A stretch of 46,129 nt of DNA from Candidatus Gastranaerophilales bacterium. Its GTDB lineage: Bacteria; Cyanobacteriota; Vampirovibrionia; Gastranaerophilales; Gastranaerophilaceae. This document shows positions 1 to 8,293 of the stretch, piece by piece. The stretch's first letter is position 1. Every line of letters begins with the position of its first letter. The stretch covers positions 1-46,129 of the forward strand of contig CALVBI010000005.1 of the NCBI GenBank assembly GCA_944325735.1. The letters are read 5' to 3'. Below the pieces are notes generated by a model that was given only the letters and a program-made list of their open reading frames with translations, was not told the DNA's origin and searched no databases. A program made the position numbers and the translations under genes.

Positions 1-2140
1 CATCCTGTAATCTTCCATTTTCCACAGTAACTTTAGAATCAGCCAAAGACGGATCAATTCTTGTTCCTTTATTGATATCCAAAGCAGTTAAATCAACATT
101 TTTTGGTTTTATATTACCGTTTGGACCATAATAATCTTGTGGAGTATAAGGAACACTTCCTAAATTTTCTATATTTAATTCTGCACCTCTTGTAACAACT
201 TTTATATCCTTTGCAGCTGTTATTTCTCTAATATTTGTATTACCAGAAAACTCTGCATTAATATTACCTTCTCTAGATATCATTGTACAAACATTTGTTT
301 GTGTATATTTATCATCTAAACCTTTAATATTAATATCATTTATTGCTAATACGTCCATTCCCCCATTTTTATCAGTTTGGTTGAATGTTAATTTATTATC
401 AGAAGTCCCAATCTTATCACTTGAAATCATAGAGATTGAAGTACCTTCAACATTCGCAAGAGAAGAATCTGAAGATGCATTCAATAATGAGCCTGATTTA
501 CCATTTTCATCATAATCTGAAATTAATATGACACGACCATCAGCTTTAATTCTGTCAATATTCATATCAGAACCGCGACTTGCCATATTGATTACATAAT
601 TATTTCCAGAACCTTTAGTATCAGTTGTAGTTGCTTTAATTTTGCCACCTACATTGATATTAATAGATTTATTAAAATCTCTTGAATTAGGATCAACACC
701 AGTACAAGCGCCATCTGCACAATTACCTGCACCTTGACCGATTGTTCCATCTTTTACTTCAATATTTAAATTTTTATCAGCTTTAATTAAATTGGCAGTA
801 GTTCCATAATTTAATAAACTACCATTTTCAATTTTTATATTAACATCACCAGTTGAAGCTAAGTAATCTTTACCAGTTTTGTCACCAAGTACAACATTTG
901 AATTTTTGTTGTTTATGTTAATACCGTTTGCTCTTACATTTCCTAAAACATTAATACCATTTGCACCAGTATTATTAATAGTAACTGAATTTGTGCTATT
1001 TGAAATTAATGCTCCATTTGAAACTTTTACACCATTTTTACCGCTATTTGTAAGAGTAGTATTTCCATATGAATTATTAATTTTACCATTTACAACAATT
1101 CCATCATTACCAGAATTTGTAACTAATAATTCACCATTTTTATTATTTAATAATCCAGTAGATGCAATTAAAATTCCTGATCCGGTATTATCAATTGATA
1201 ATTTTCCATTTTGATTTATCAATGAACCTGAAACATTCACAGCTCCATTACTGTTTACTAGTAAAGTATCTCCATTACCATTAATTGAACTTCCTGAGAT
1301 ATTAATCCCTTTAGATCCAGTATTTGTAATTTCGATATTACCTTTACCAAAATTTTTCATAGTACCGGCAATATTTGTACCACCATCAGCACCGTATGAC
1401 TTAATTGCAATACTACCATTTTCGTTTGAAAAACCATTTGCAGGATTAAGATTATCAGTATTTACAAGCTTGTTAAATAAATTTTCAGCCTGCTTATTTG
1501 AAAGGATTTTTGTAGCATCTTTTACACCAGCCATCATAAGTGCGCTATCAGTAATATTTACATTTGCAGCATTTATGTCAATAGAATTTCTAGCTAGAAC
1601 TTTTCCATCAATTTGAACTGTACCAGTACCAGGTACACTTAGTCTTGATTCATAATCATGGATTAAAGAAGGTCTTGAAAGGTCACTTTTATATTGTTCA
1701 TATGCTTGACTATCTGGAGTCATAACAGATAAAGATCCTACGTTCAATACACCGCTAGAACCAACAAGCATACCATTAGGGGAAACAAATACAACATTTC
1801 CATTTGTAAATTCACCACTACTGTTTACTGAATTTACAATACCTTGAATATCAATCTGGTTATCTACTAAATTTACAAATGTAGAAATATCTTTTCCACT
1901 AGTTGCGTTATGGAAAATCAAATTTGCAATATCACCTTCACTTAATTCAAAATCATGGTATTTTCTAAAACCAATATCACCATTTATTGCAGATGGATCA
2001 ATATTGTAAATTCCGTTATTTCCTTCTATACCAGAAATATTAGTTGCTAATACCTGCAAACAAAATGACTGTTGTAAAAAGAAACAAAAGGTCAAGGCAG
2101 ATGCAACAACTTTTCTTTTTCCAGCTTTAACCCTAATCAT
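1..2140 (-). CDS. Filamentous haemagglutinin-like secreted adhesin (TPS domain), 5' part only
   Basis: The frame is open on the minus strand from an ATG at 2140 to the window edge, giving at least 713 residues with the C-terminus missing. The start follows AAAGGAT. Residues 1 to about 32 form a signal peptide (basic MIRVKAGKRK, then a hydrophobic stretch ending near VLA). Residues of roughly 35-270 look like the haemagglutination-activity/TPS domain of two-partner secretion exoproteins, with the typical FVSPNGMLVGSSGVLNVG motif near residue 115. After this come Asn/Gly/Ser-rich repeats of about 22-24 residues, expected to be beta-helix rungs. By family, such proteins cross the outer membrane through a TpsB/Omp85 partner and act in adhesion or contact with other cells. 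No partner gene lies in the window. Function beyond the TPS family is inferred. Confidence 0.82.
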   Translation of the reverse strand, partial: MIRVKAGKRKVVASALTFCFFLQQSFCLQVLATNISGIEGNNGIYNIDPSAINGDIGFRKYHDFELSEGDIANLIFHNATSGKDISTFVNLVDNQIDIQGIVNSVNSSGEFTNGNVVFVSPNGMLVGSSGVLNVGSLSVMTPDSQAYEQYKSDLSRPSLIHDYESRLSVPGTGTVQIDGKVLARNSIDINAANVNITDSALMMAGVKDATKILSNKQAENLFNKLVNTDNLNPANGFSNENGSIAIKSYGADGGTNIAGTMKNFGKGNIEITNTGSKGINISGSSINGNGDTLLVNSNGAVNVSGSLINQNGKLSIDNTGSGILIASTGLLNNKNGELLVTNSGNDGIVVNGKINNSYGNTTLTNSGKNGVKVSNGALISNSTNSVTINNTGANGINVLGNVRANGININNKNSNVVLGDKTGKDYLASTGDVNIKIENGSLLNYGTTANLIKADKNLNIEVKDGTIGQGAGNCADGACTGVDPNSRDFNKSININVGGKIKATTTDTKGSGNNYVINMASRGSDMNIDRIKADGRVILISDYDENGKSGSLLNASSDSSLANVEGTSISMISSDKIGTSDNKLTFNQTDKNGGMDVLAINDINIKGLDDKYTQTNVCTMISREGNINAEFSGNTNIREITAAKDIKVVTRGAELNIENLGSVPYTPQDYYGPNGNIKPKNVDLTALDINKGTRIDPSLADSKVTVENGRLQD
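945..1330 (-). repeat. Tandem beta-helix coding repeats in the adhesin gene
   Basis: About six diverged units of roughly 66-72 bp each encode N(T/S)G..GI.V.G followed by a short Asn/Ser linker. Unit cores are near 1310, 1243, 1178, 1105, 1035 and 965. The units are similar in protein but diverged in DNA, so they are old structural repeats rather than a recent expansion. Confidence 0.6.
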
Positions 2141-2204
2141 ATTTATTTTATCCTTTCAATTTTTCTTAATCCAAATTTTACTATTTAACTACTTGACTAG
2201 TCTT

Positions 2205-2210
2205 ATTATA
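2205..2210 (-). promoter_or_regulatory. Candidate -10 box of the adhesin gene
   Basis: TATAAT on the minus strand, 64 bases before the adhesin ATG. No good -35 box is visible at 16-18 bases, which would fit an activator-dependent promoter. The palindrome GACTAGTC (2195-2202) lies just downstream of the box. Confidence 0.35.
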
Positions 2211-2242
2211 TTAACAAGAGAGTATGCGTTTTTCTATTCATT

Positions 2243-2273
2243 ATTACGAATAATTAATAATTACGCATAATTA
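2243..2273. repeat. Direct repeat upstream of the adhesin promoter
   Basis: ATTACGAATAATTA (2243-2256) and ATTACGCATAATTA (2260-2273) differ at one base and are 17 bp apart start to start. They lie about 35-65 bp upstream of the candidate -10 box, a position expected for an activator site. Regulation is inferred. Confidence 0.4.
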
Positions 2274-2339
2274 GATTTAAATATAAAATTGAAAAAGATT
2301 TTTTGTTGCTAGTATATTAACAATTGTAAATATGTTTTT

Positions 2340-3797
2340 CTACTGTTCTTTACGTTTCATAACTGTTGTAGCCAACCACCAATAACAAATATAAAAAACA
2401 AACATCAATGATAACATTTCAGCTAACGCTGGCAATTTTATAAACTTATTAAAAGCAACAAATAAAACACAAGCCGGAATAAAAGAAATAAAAATCCTAT
2501 TGAATATTAATTTCGGATAAATTAATCTTAATCCAGGCAATACTATAATTACACTTAGTAAGAAATATAAAAAGTTTGCAATCAATGTTGCCATGCCAAC
2601 ACCTATTAATCCATATTTTGGGATTAATAAAATATTTAATACAACATTCGCAATACCAGATGTTAATTTAATTATAAAATCAATATAAGTTTTATTTGCT
2701 AAATGATATTGAAGCGTCGTGTAATCAGTTAAAGCCATAAAAAATGTTCCAAATGCAAAATACGGAATTAACTTAAATGCAACTAAAAATTTATCATTCG
2801 AAGAAAGCATTTGAACATAATCAACAGAATATAAAGAAATCACAGTAATTACAGGCAGAGCAATCAAAACATAATAACCTGTAAATCTTGATATCAAAGG
2901 TCTTACATCAATTTTTTCTTCATACATATTTATAATTCTTGGAATAGCTGCCACCGTAATTATCGAAAAAATTGTCATCAACAATGGCAAAGTAAGCCCA
3001 TATGCAACACCTACAATCCCTACTTCTGAAAATCCATGGATACTATTCATAATAAATTTATTACTTTGATTTATAATCCAAGCACTCAAAGATGTTGCAG
3101 CAATAGGGATACCGTACTTCATAATAGGCAAAACAGATGTCCATTCGATTCTTTGCAACTTGAACCAAGATAAAATATTGCTTTGATATATTAATAAAAT
3201 ATCAATTAAAGAAATTGAAACTCCCATACCTAAAAGCAAAGCAATTGCCCCTAAATGGAAAATTTTCACAAAAAATATTGATAATAAAATTGTCAAAAAT
3301 TGATTTACAATAGTTGATAATGTAAAAGACATAGACTTTAATTGTGCACGCAAAAGCTGGAATAACAAAGCTCTTATTGCAACAGGAATTATCAACACAA
3401 GAATTGCTAAAAAATATTTAACTGGGATATGGAAAAAATCATAAAAATTATGCCTAAACGTCAAAGCTAAAACAAACATTAAAAAGATATTTGTAACCAA
3501 CATAGTAACTAATGTTGTCAAATATTTAGGCATATCTTGCATCATTTGATGATGTTTGAAAAATCTCAAGCCTGAAAGTCCTACCCAATCAGAAAAGATA
3601 ATGCATAAGAATGATAAAACAGCAATTGATAAAGAATAAAGCCCGTATTGATCAGGGGAAAGCAAACTTGTATATACAGGAACAATAATTGCATTTCCTA
3701 ACATCCCCACAATCTTTGATGGAGAATATTTAACCATATCTCTAAATATAGCTTTTAACTGTTCTTTTTCAACTTCTCTATTTTCTACAAATTCCAT
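2340..3797 (-). CDS. Oligosaccharide flippase (Wzx/MATE-like polysaccharide biosynthesis protein)
   Basis: A 485-residue membrane protein with about 12-14 hydrophobic segments and the usual length of the polysaccharide biosynthesis/Wzx branch of the MOP superfamily. An N-terminal amphipathic stretch precedes MVKYSPSKIVGMLGNAIIVPVYTSLLSPDQYGLYSL, which is typical of this family (positions about 22-57). By family it would flip lipid-linked oligosaccharide repeat units across the inner membrane. The start at 3797 is chosen because GTAGGG sits just upstream; a TTG at 3815 is in frame but has no ribosome site. It lies 42 bp after rimO and is probably cotranscribed. No glycosyltransferase cluster surrounds it, so its substrate is unknown. 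Confidence 0.8.
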   Translation of the reverse strand: MEFVENREVEKEQLKAIFRDMVKYSPSKIVGMLGNAIIVPVYTSLLSPDQYGLYSLSIAVLSFLCIIFSDWVGLSGLRFFKHHQMMQDMPKYLTTLVTMLVTNIFLMFVLALTFRHNFYDFFHIPVKYFLAILVLIIPVAIRALLFQLLRAQLKSMSFTLSTIVNQFLTILLSIFFVKIFHLGAIALLLGMGVSISLIDILLIYQSNILSWFKLQRIEWTSVLPIMKYGIPIAATSLSAWIINQSNKFIMNSIHGFSEVGIVGVAYGLTLPLLMTIFSIITVAAIPRIINMYEEKIDVRPLISRFTGYYVLIALPVITVISLYSVDYVQMLSSNDKFLVAFKLIPYFAFGTFFMALTDYTTLQYHLANKTYIDFIIKLTSGIANVVLNILLIPKYGLIGVGMATLIANFLYFLLSVIIVLPGLRLIYPKLIFNRIFISFIPACVLFVAFNKFIKLPALAEMLSLMFVFYICYWWLATTVMKRKEQ

Positions 3798-3839
3798 TCT
3801 TAACCCTACTAACAATTTTTCAAATTATACTATAGATTT

Positions 3840-5147
3840 TTAATCTTGTAAAACACCGAATAAATCATAATCATCAGAACGATTTATCAAAACATTTTCA
3901 ATATCACCTGGAACTACAGGTTTTTCAGATGTTGCATAGACCATACCATCTATTTCAGGTGCATCATGTTCTGATCGCATAATTACAACACCATCATCTG
4001 TATACCCTTCAACTATACAAGGAATTACTTTTCCAATATATGATTCATTTACTTCTTTTGAAATTTTCTTTTGCAATGTCATTAATTTTTTATGTCTTTG
4101 TTTTTTGATTTTTGCAGGAACTTGATCTTCCATTGAATAAGATACTGTATTCTTTTCTCTTGAATACTCAAAAACACCCATTTTTTCAAATTTCATACGT
4201 TTTACAAAATCATATAATTCTTCAAACTGCTCATCAGTTTCTCCGGGATAACCAACAATAAATGCAGTTCTAATTGCAACATTAGGAATCTTTGATCTTA
4301 TTTTATTTATTAATTTTTCATAATCCATAACAGGTCTGCGCATAGCTTTCAAAACTTCGGCATTACTGTGCTGTAATGGCAAATCAATATATTTAGCAAC
4401 CTTATCTAATTTAGCTATTGTGTCAATTAATTCATCAGACATTTGAGATGGATATGCATACATAATTCTTATCCAGCCAAGACCATCTATTTTATTTAAT
4501 TCTTCTAAAAGTTGAGGCAAAGCTTGCTTACCATATAAATCAATACCATAACTTGTAGTATCTTGTGCAATTAAAACAATTTCTGTCACACCTTTATCAA
4601 CAAGACTTTTTGCTTCCTCTACAATATTTTCAATAGTTCTTGAATGATATTCACCTCTGAGATTTGGGATTATACAATATCCGCAATGATAATTACAACC
4701 GTCTGCAATTTTTATATAAGAACTCGCACCAACTGTGATCTGTTGTCTATCTATATTTTCAGGATAAATGTAATCAGGTTTTTCTGATACATGCTCTGTA
4801 TATTTTTTATGAGTTGCAACATGTTCTACAACATCTACAATTTCTTTTATATCAGAAGTTCCAATCATACCTGAAATTTCAGGAATAGCTTTTTTTAATT
4901 CACTTTTATATTTTTGAGGCAGACAACCTGTTACAATAACTTTTTTACCATCATTAACAAGTTGCAGAATAGATTGCACTGATTCTTTTTCAGCATCATG
5001 AATGAATGAGCAAGTATTCACAACAACAATATCCGCATCATTTTCATCTAATGTCACCTGATGCCCATTCTGAGCTAAAAGACCAAGCATCAATTCACTG
5101 TCTACTAAATTTTTTGCACATCCGTGATTTAACAAAGCTATTTTCAT
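3840..5147 (-). CDS. rimO: Ribosomal protein S12 methylthiotransferase RimO
   Basis: A 435-residue radical SAM methylthiotransferase. The N-terminal UPF0004 domain has MKIALLNHGCAKNLVDSE, with cluster cysteines near residues 10, 46 and 80. The radical SAM motif is CNYHCGYC around residue 147, and a TRAM domain fills the last 65 residues. The HGCAKNLVDSE signature separates RimO from MiaB. By family it places a methylthio group on the conserved aspartate of ribosomal protein S12 using two 4Fe-4S clusters. The start is set at 5147 because GAGGT lies 7 bases upstream; the in-frame GTG at 5171 would add eight atypical residues. It leads a two-gene unit with the flippase. Confidence 0.93.
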   Translation of the reverse strand: MKIALLNHGCAKNLVDSELMLGLLAQNGHQVTLDENDADIVVVNTCSFIHDAEKESVQSILQLVNDGKKVIVTGCLPQKYKSELKKAIPEISGMIGTSDIKEIVDVVEHVATHKKYTEHVSEKPDYIYPENIDRQQITVGASSYIKIADGCNYHCGYCIIPNLRGEYHSRTIENIVEEAKSLVDKGVTEIVLIAQDTTSYGIDLYGKQALPQLLEELNKIDGLGWIRIMYAYPSQMSDELIDTIAKLDKVAKYIDLPLQHSNAEVLKAMRRPVMDYEKLINKIRSKIPNVAIRTAFIVGYPGETDEQFEELYDFVKRMKFEKMGVFEYSREKNTVSYSMEDQVPAKIKKQRHKKLMTLQKKISKEVNESYIGKVIPCIVEGYTDDGVVIMRSEHDAPEIDGMVYATSEKPVVPGDIENVLINRSDDYDLFGVLQD

Positions 5148-5224
5148 ATAATTTACCTCTTTGTTAATCACTTTATCATGAATATACTATTTTGTAATCA
5201 CTAGATAGGTATATTAACCTAAGA

Positions 5225-5905
5225 TTACCACCGTTTTTTGATTTCATCATCACTCATATGAAGATAATCCATATTTTTATATTTTAAAATCCAAAATCCA
5301 CAGCTATTCCCTGGATACCAAGTTCCAGTATAACTACAATATTTCCCATAAGTACTATTTATCCAATCACCACCAGGTTTGATTATTGGTTTATATTCTC
5401 TAGCAGTCATATCTTCTAAATAAAAAGAAAAGAAATGGCAATCTACTCCAAGTTTATTCGGCTTACTATTACCATTCAAATCAACAATAAAAGTAACAGC
5501 TGCATCACTTAAAAATAAAATAGATTCTCCGGAAGTAAGACGTACCGAAGGCTTATTATACATAGACCAGTTATCAGTCGTAACGTTTGGATTTAATGTT
5601 TTATAAGTTGTATTTGGGAAACAAGCATCATTACGAACTCCTTGAGGACAGTCGGCAGATAATTTTAAATAAGGCCTTATTTTATTATAATCATCAACAC
5701 CTGACTTTTCCCAAGTATCATAGGTTCCATATTCTTGTACTGCAAAATTATATGCTTGATTTAAAATACTATAAACTCTCAAATAAGATGTAACTAAAGC
5801 TTTTTCTTGATATTTTTGAATCAAAGATGGTAACGTTAACGCAGCTACAACTCCAATAACTCCTAAAGTAATTAATACTTCGGCTAAAGTAAAACCTTTT
5901 TTCAT
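5225..5905 (-). CDS. Prepilin-like (pseudopilin) protein
   Basis: A 226-residue protein beginning MKKG/FTLAEVLITLGVIG, a class III signal with cleavage after Gly4, Glu at mature position 5 and a hydrophobic helix to about residue 30. The C-terminal region is Cys-rich, suggesting disulphides, and holds VDLNGNSKPNKLGVD, a motif shared with the two other prepilins in this window. A strong GAGGGG site precedes the ATG. It should be processed by a prepilin peptidase and assembled by the PilB/PilC/PilQ machinery encoded at 7062-13011, as a minor pilin or pseudopilin. It is a single gene, divergent from a small HTH-like gene across a palindrome-rich spacer. Its exact role is unknown. Confidence 0.85.
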   Translation of the reverse strand: MKKGFTLAEVLITLGVIGVVAALTLPSLIQKYQEKALVTSYLRVYSILNQAYNFAVQEYGTYDTWEKSGVDDYNKIRPYLKLSADCPQGVRNDACFPNTTYKTLNPNVTTDNWSMYNKPSVRLTSGESILFLSDAAVTFIVDLNGNSKPNKLGVDCHFFSFYLEDMTAREYKPIIKPGGDWINSTYGKYCSYTGTWYPGNSCGFWILKYKNMDYLHMSDDEIKKRW

Positions 5906-5927
5906 AAAAACAGCCCCTCTATTTTAT

Positions 5928-6011
5928 ATTAATTAATCATATAATATGTATTATTAATTATATAGTTAATAATGTCAATATATATTGTCCTTATTAATTA
6001 ATAAATAGTAT
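5928..6011. promoter_or_regulatory. Palindrome-rich divergent promoter region
   Basis: The spacer between the prepilin and the HTH-like gene holds ATTAATTAAT (5928-5937), a related TTATTAATTA around 5951-5960, and the perfect palindrome TTATTAATTAATAA (5991-6004). The last directly abuts a candidate -10 box TAGTAT (6006-6011) that ends 9 bases before the HTH-like ATG. The arrangement fits an operator for the adjacent small regulator, but AT-rich DNA makes such palindromes common. Confidence 0.4.
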
Positions 6012-6020
6012 CATTTTTGA

Positions 6021-6257
6021 ATGAATAGAGAAATTAAACTTGAAACAGATAAATTAGCACAACAACTTAAATACCTTGCAGCTATGGACGGCTTAACCGT
6101 AAAAAAGGTAAAAGAACTTGTTAATGCAAAATACAACAAACATGACAGCAATAATAATCTAAGTAATAAACTCAGAAACAAAACTTTTCGAGTAACAGAA
6201 TTAGCCGAAATCCTAGAGATTTTAAATTACGAAATTATTTTACGGAAGAAATCTTAG
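6021..6257 (+). CDS. Small HTH-like (XRE-type) protein
   Basis: A 78-residue protein. The second half, NLSNKLRNKTFRVTELAEI followed by LEILNYEIILRKK, resembles the recognition-helix end of short XRE/Cro-type regulators, in which NLS.KL is followed by an L..IA..LGY segment. The first half (LAQQLKYLAAMDGLTVKKV) would be helices 1 and 2, but is poorly conserved. No Shine-Dalgarno sequence precedes the ATG; a -10 box ends 9 bases upstream, so the mRNA may be nearly leaderless. The last 23 bases overlap the 3' end of the convergent SDR gene. A regulator of itself and the divergent prepilin is plausible but inferred. Confidence 0.6.
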   Translation: MNREIKLETDKLAQQLKYLAAMDGLTVKKVKELVNAKYNKHDSNNNLSNKLRNKTFRVTELAEILEILNYEIILRKKS

Positions 6258-7050
6258 CTTTTATACCTTGTTTTATTAATATATTGATTATATCTTGAGG
6301 AAGTTTAGATACAATTTCTGCGACTTTGGCATCAAACCCTACTGTATAAGATGGTTTTGGATTATCCATTTTATCAATCTTTAAAATTAAATCAACAACT
6401 TTATTTACACTTAAGCCCTTAGTTCCATTTTTATGAGCATTAGCTACCATATATTTCATTTCTTTATCATAGCCTGTGCAATTATTAATAGCATCTTTAT
6501 TTAATTCAACAGACTTATCCCAAAGAGGTGTTGCAATAACTCCTGGTTTTACTGATATCACATTAAGATTTGATTCTACAGCCATTGCGTTAAATAAAAT
6601 ATCAAGAGCTCTTTTCGATGCACAATATGGAGCTACAAAAGGGAAAATTCCAAAACTTGACATTGAACTTATATTAATTACTTTCGAATTTTCTTTTAAT
6701 AATGGTAAAAGTTTTTGTGTTAAATCAAGATGTGAAAAAGTATTTACTTCAAACTGTTTTCTTATATTATCGACAGGTATTTTTTCCATAACACCTGCTA
6801 CTACGCAACCCGCAACATTTATCAACGTATCTATATGCTCTGTTTTAGATTTTATAAAAGCAACAGCTTGAGAAATAGACTCTTTTCTTTCCATATCAAT
6901 ATAAAAAGGAATAGCTCCAACACTTTCTAGATCTTCCACATACTTTTCATTACGATAACCTGCAAATACAATATTATCTTTTACAAAAGCATTTAGCAAA
7001 GCTTTCCCAATACCAGATGTTGCACCAGTGATTACATAAGTTTTTTTCAT
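6235..7050 (-). CDS. Short-chain dehydrogenase/reductase
   Basis: A 271-residue classical SDR with the cofactor motif TGATSGIGK at residues 8-16, NVAG near residue 79 (for the NNAG motif), the catalytic Ser in ISSMSSFG and YCASK near residue 141. The C-terminal extension (about 190-271) resembles SDRs that reduce lipid or acyl substrates, but nothing fixes the substrate. It starts 11 bp after pilC on the same strand and is probably the last gene of the pilus operon transcript, though a pilus role is not implied. The ATG follows an AGAGGATAT site. Confidence 0.85.
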   Translation of the reverse strand: MKKTYVITGATSGIGKALLNAFVKDNIVFAGYRNEKYVEDLESVGAIPFYIDMERKESISQAVAFIKSKTEHIDTLINVAGCVVAGVMEKIPVDNIRKQFEVNTFSHLDLTQKLLPLLKENSKVINISSMSSFGIFPFVAPYCASKRALDILFNAMAVESNLNVISVKPGVIATPLWDKSVELNKDAINNCTGYDKEMKYMVANAHKNGTKGLSVNKVVDLILKIDKMDNPKPSYTVGFDAKVAEIVSKLPQDIINILIKQGIKAKISSVK

Positions 7051-7061
7051 ATATCCTCTTA

Positions 7062-8285
7062 TTAATCTGACATATAAGAACTGAATAGTGGTAAGTAAAG
7101 AGCCAACGCTAATACTAATACAATACTACCAATTACAATAAGCATTATCGGTTCAATCATCTTGGTCATTGTATCAATAATTGTATCAAGTTTTTTATCA
7201 ATAAAATTTGTAGCTTGCATTAACATATCACCCAAACGACCTGATTGTTCACCAGTTGCAATCATAAATAGAATCATTTTTGGCATTACACGTGTAGATC
7301 TTAATGCTATTGATAAATGTTGCCCTTGCTGTACCTTTAATGTAGCTGTTTCTACTTTAGTTTTCAAGGTATGGTTAGTCAAAGTAACATTAGCTAAGTA
7401 CAAACATTCAATAATAGGAACACCTGCATCATACGCAACTTGCATTACGGCAATAAAGTTTGCGAAATTTGAATATTGAATTAAATCAGACAATAAAGGA
7501 ACTTTCAATACCCATTCATCAATTTTTCTTTTACTTGGCTGCCACTTCATAATAAAAGTGAAAAAGCCGGCAATTGATCCCAATATAATTGGGACAAAAA
7601 ACCAATATGTTTTCAAGAAAATACCTGCACTCATCAATGTCGCAGTAATCCAAGGCAAATCTTTTCCCATACCGTCAAACATTTCTTTAAATACAGGGAA
7701 TACAAACATTAACATAACAAGTACAATGATTACAGCCAAAACGATAACGAACATCGGATACATTAATGTTCCAACTACTTTACCACGAATATTAGCCTCT
7801 TTAGTCAATAATTCCAATAAACGTTGTAATGTTTTTTCCAATTCACCGGAATCTTCACCGGCTTTTACCAGACCAATATAAATTTGTCCAAATTGATCAG
7901 GATATTTTGCAATAGTATCTGCAAATGTTGCACCACCCATAATTTGACGTCGTAATTCTTTTGCAACAAGTCTAACTTTTAATTTTGCTGCATCATTTTC
8001 AATGAACATCAAAGACTCAATAATTGGAATACCTGATTGAGCCAAAATTTGCAAAGTTGATGTAAAATCCATTCTGTCTTGAAGGCCAAGTTTTTTAACT
8101 TTCCCGGCTTTTACATCTTTCTTTTCTTCTTTTTCATCACCTTTTGCTTTTTCTTCATAGACTTTTGTCGGGATAAATCCTAATTTTCTAATACTTTCAC
8201 GAGCTTCTCTTAAATCAGCTGCATCGACTTTTCCCTTAACAATATCTTTGTTGTTTTTTAATGCTATATAACTATATATTGTCAT
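7062..8285 (-). CDS. pilC: Type IV pilus/type II secretion inner-membrane platform protein PilC/GspF
   Basis: A 407-residue protein of usual PilC/GspF length. It begins MTIYSYIALKNNKDIVKGKV, as in the family, and holds two GspF domains (about 70-190 and 275-395), each with a long hydrophobic segment, plus a final TM near 380-400. The second domain carries the typical ATGEQSGRLGDML; the first has KAGEDSGELEKTL. A charged Lys/Glu linker lies at about 43-65. It should sit in the inner membrane and couple the PilB ATPase to pilin extraction and assembly. It follows pilB by 8 bp in the operon. Confidence 0.93.
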   Translation of the reverse strand: MTIYSYIALKNNKDIVKGKVDAADLREARESIRKLGFIPTKVYEEKAKGDEKEEKKDVKAGKVKKLGLQDRMDFTSTLQILAQSGIPIIESLMFIENDAAKLKVRLVAKELRRQIMGGATFADTIAKYPDQFGQIYIGLVKAGEDSGELEKTLQRLLELLTKEANIRGKVVGTLMYPMFVIVLAVIIVLVMLMFVFPVFKEMFDGMGKDLPWITATLMSAGIFLKTYWFFVPIILGSIAGFFTFIMKWQPSKRKIDEWVLKVPLLSDLIQYSNFANFIAVMQVAYDAGVPIIECLYLANVTLTNHTLKTKVETATLKVQQGQHLSIALRSTRVMPKMILFMIATGEQSGRLGDMLMQATNFIDKKLDTIIDTMTKMIEPIMLIVIGSIVLVLALALYLPLFSSYMSD

Positions 8286-8293
8286 TTTTGCTC

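Noticed and set aside
879..1214. A 111-codon plus-strand ORF
   Set aside because: It is the antisense shadow of the repeat region of the adhesin gene, with no ribosome site.
945..1330. CRISPR array from the evenly spaced repeats
   Set aside because: The units are diverged, in frame and contiguous, with no unique spacers. They are protein repeats.
2285..2325. Plus-strand promoter (TGCTAGTAT at 2307-2315) for an antisense RNA into the flippase gene
   Set aside because: An extended -10 box is present, but no suitable -35 box, gene or terminator follows; too weak to list.
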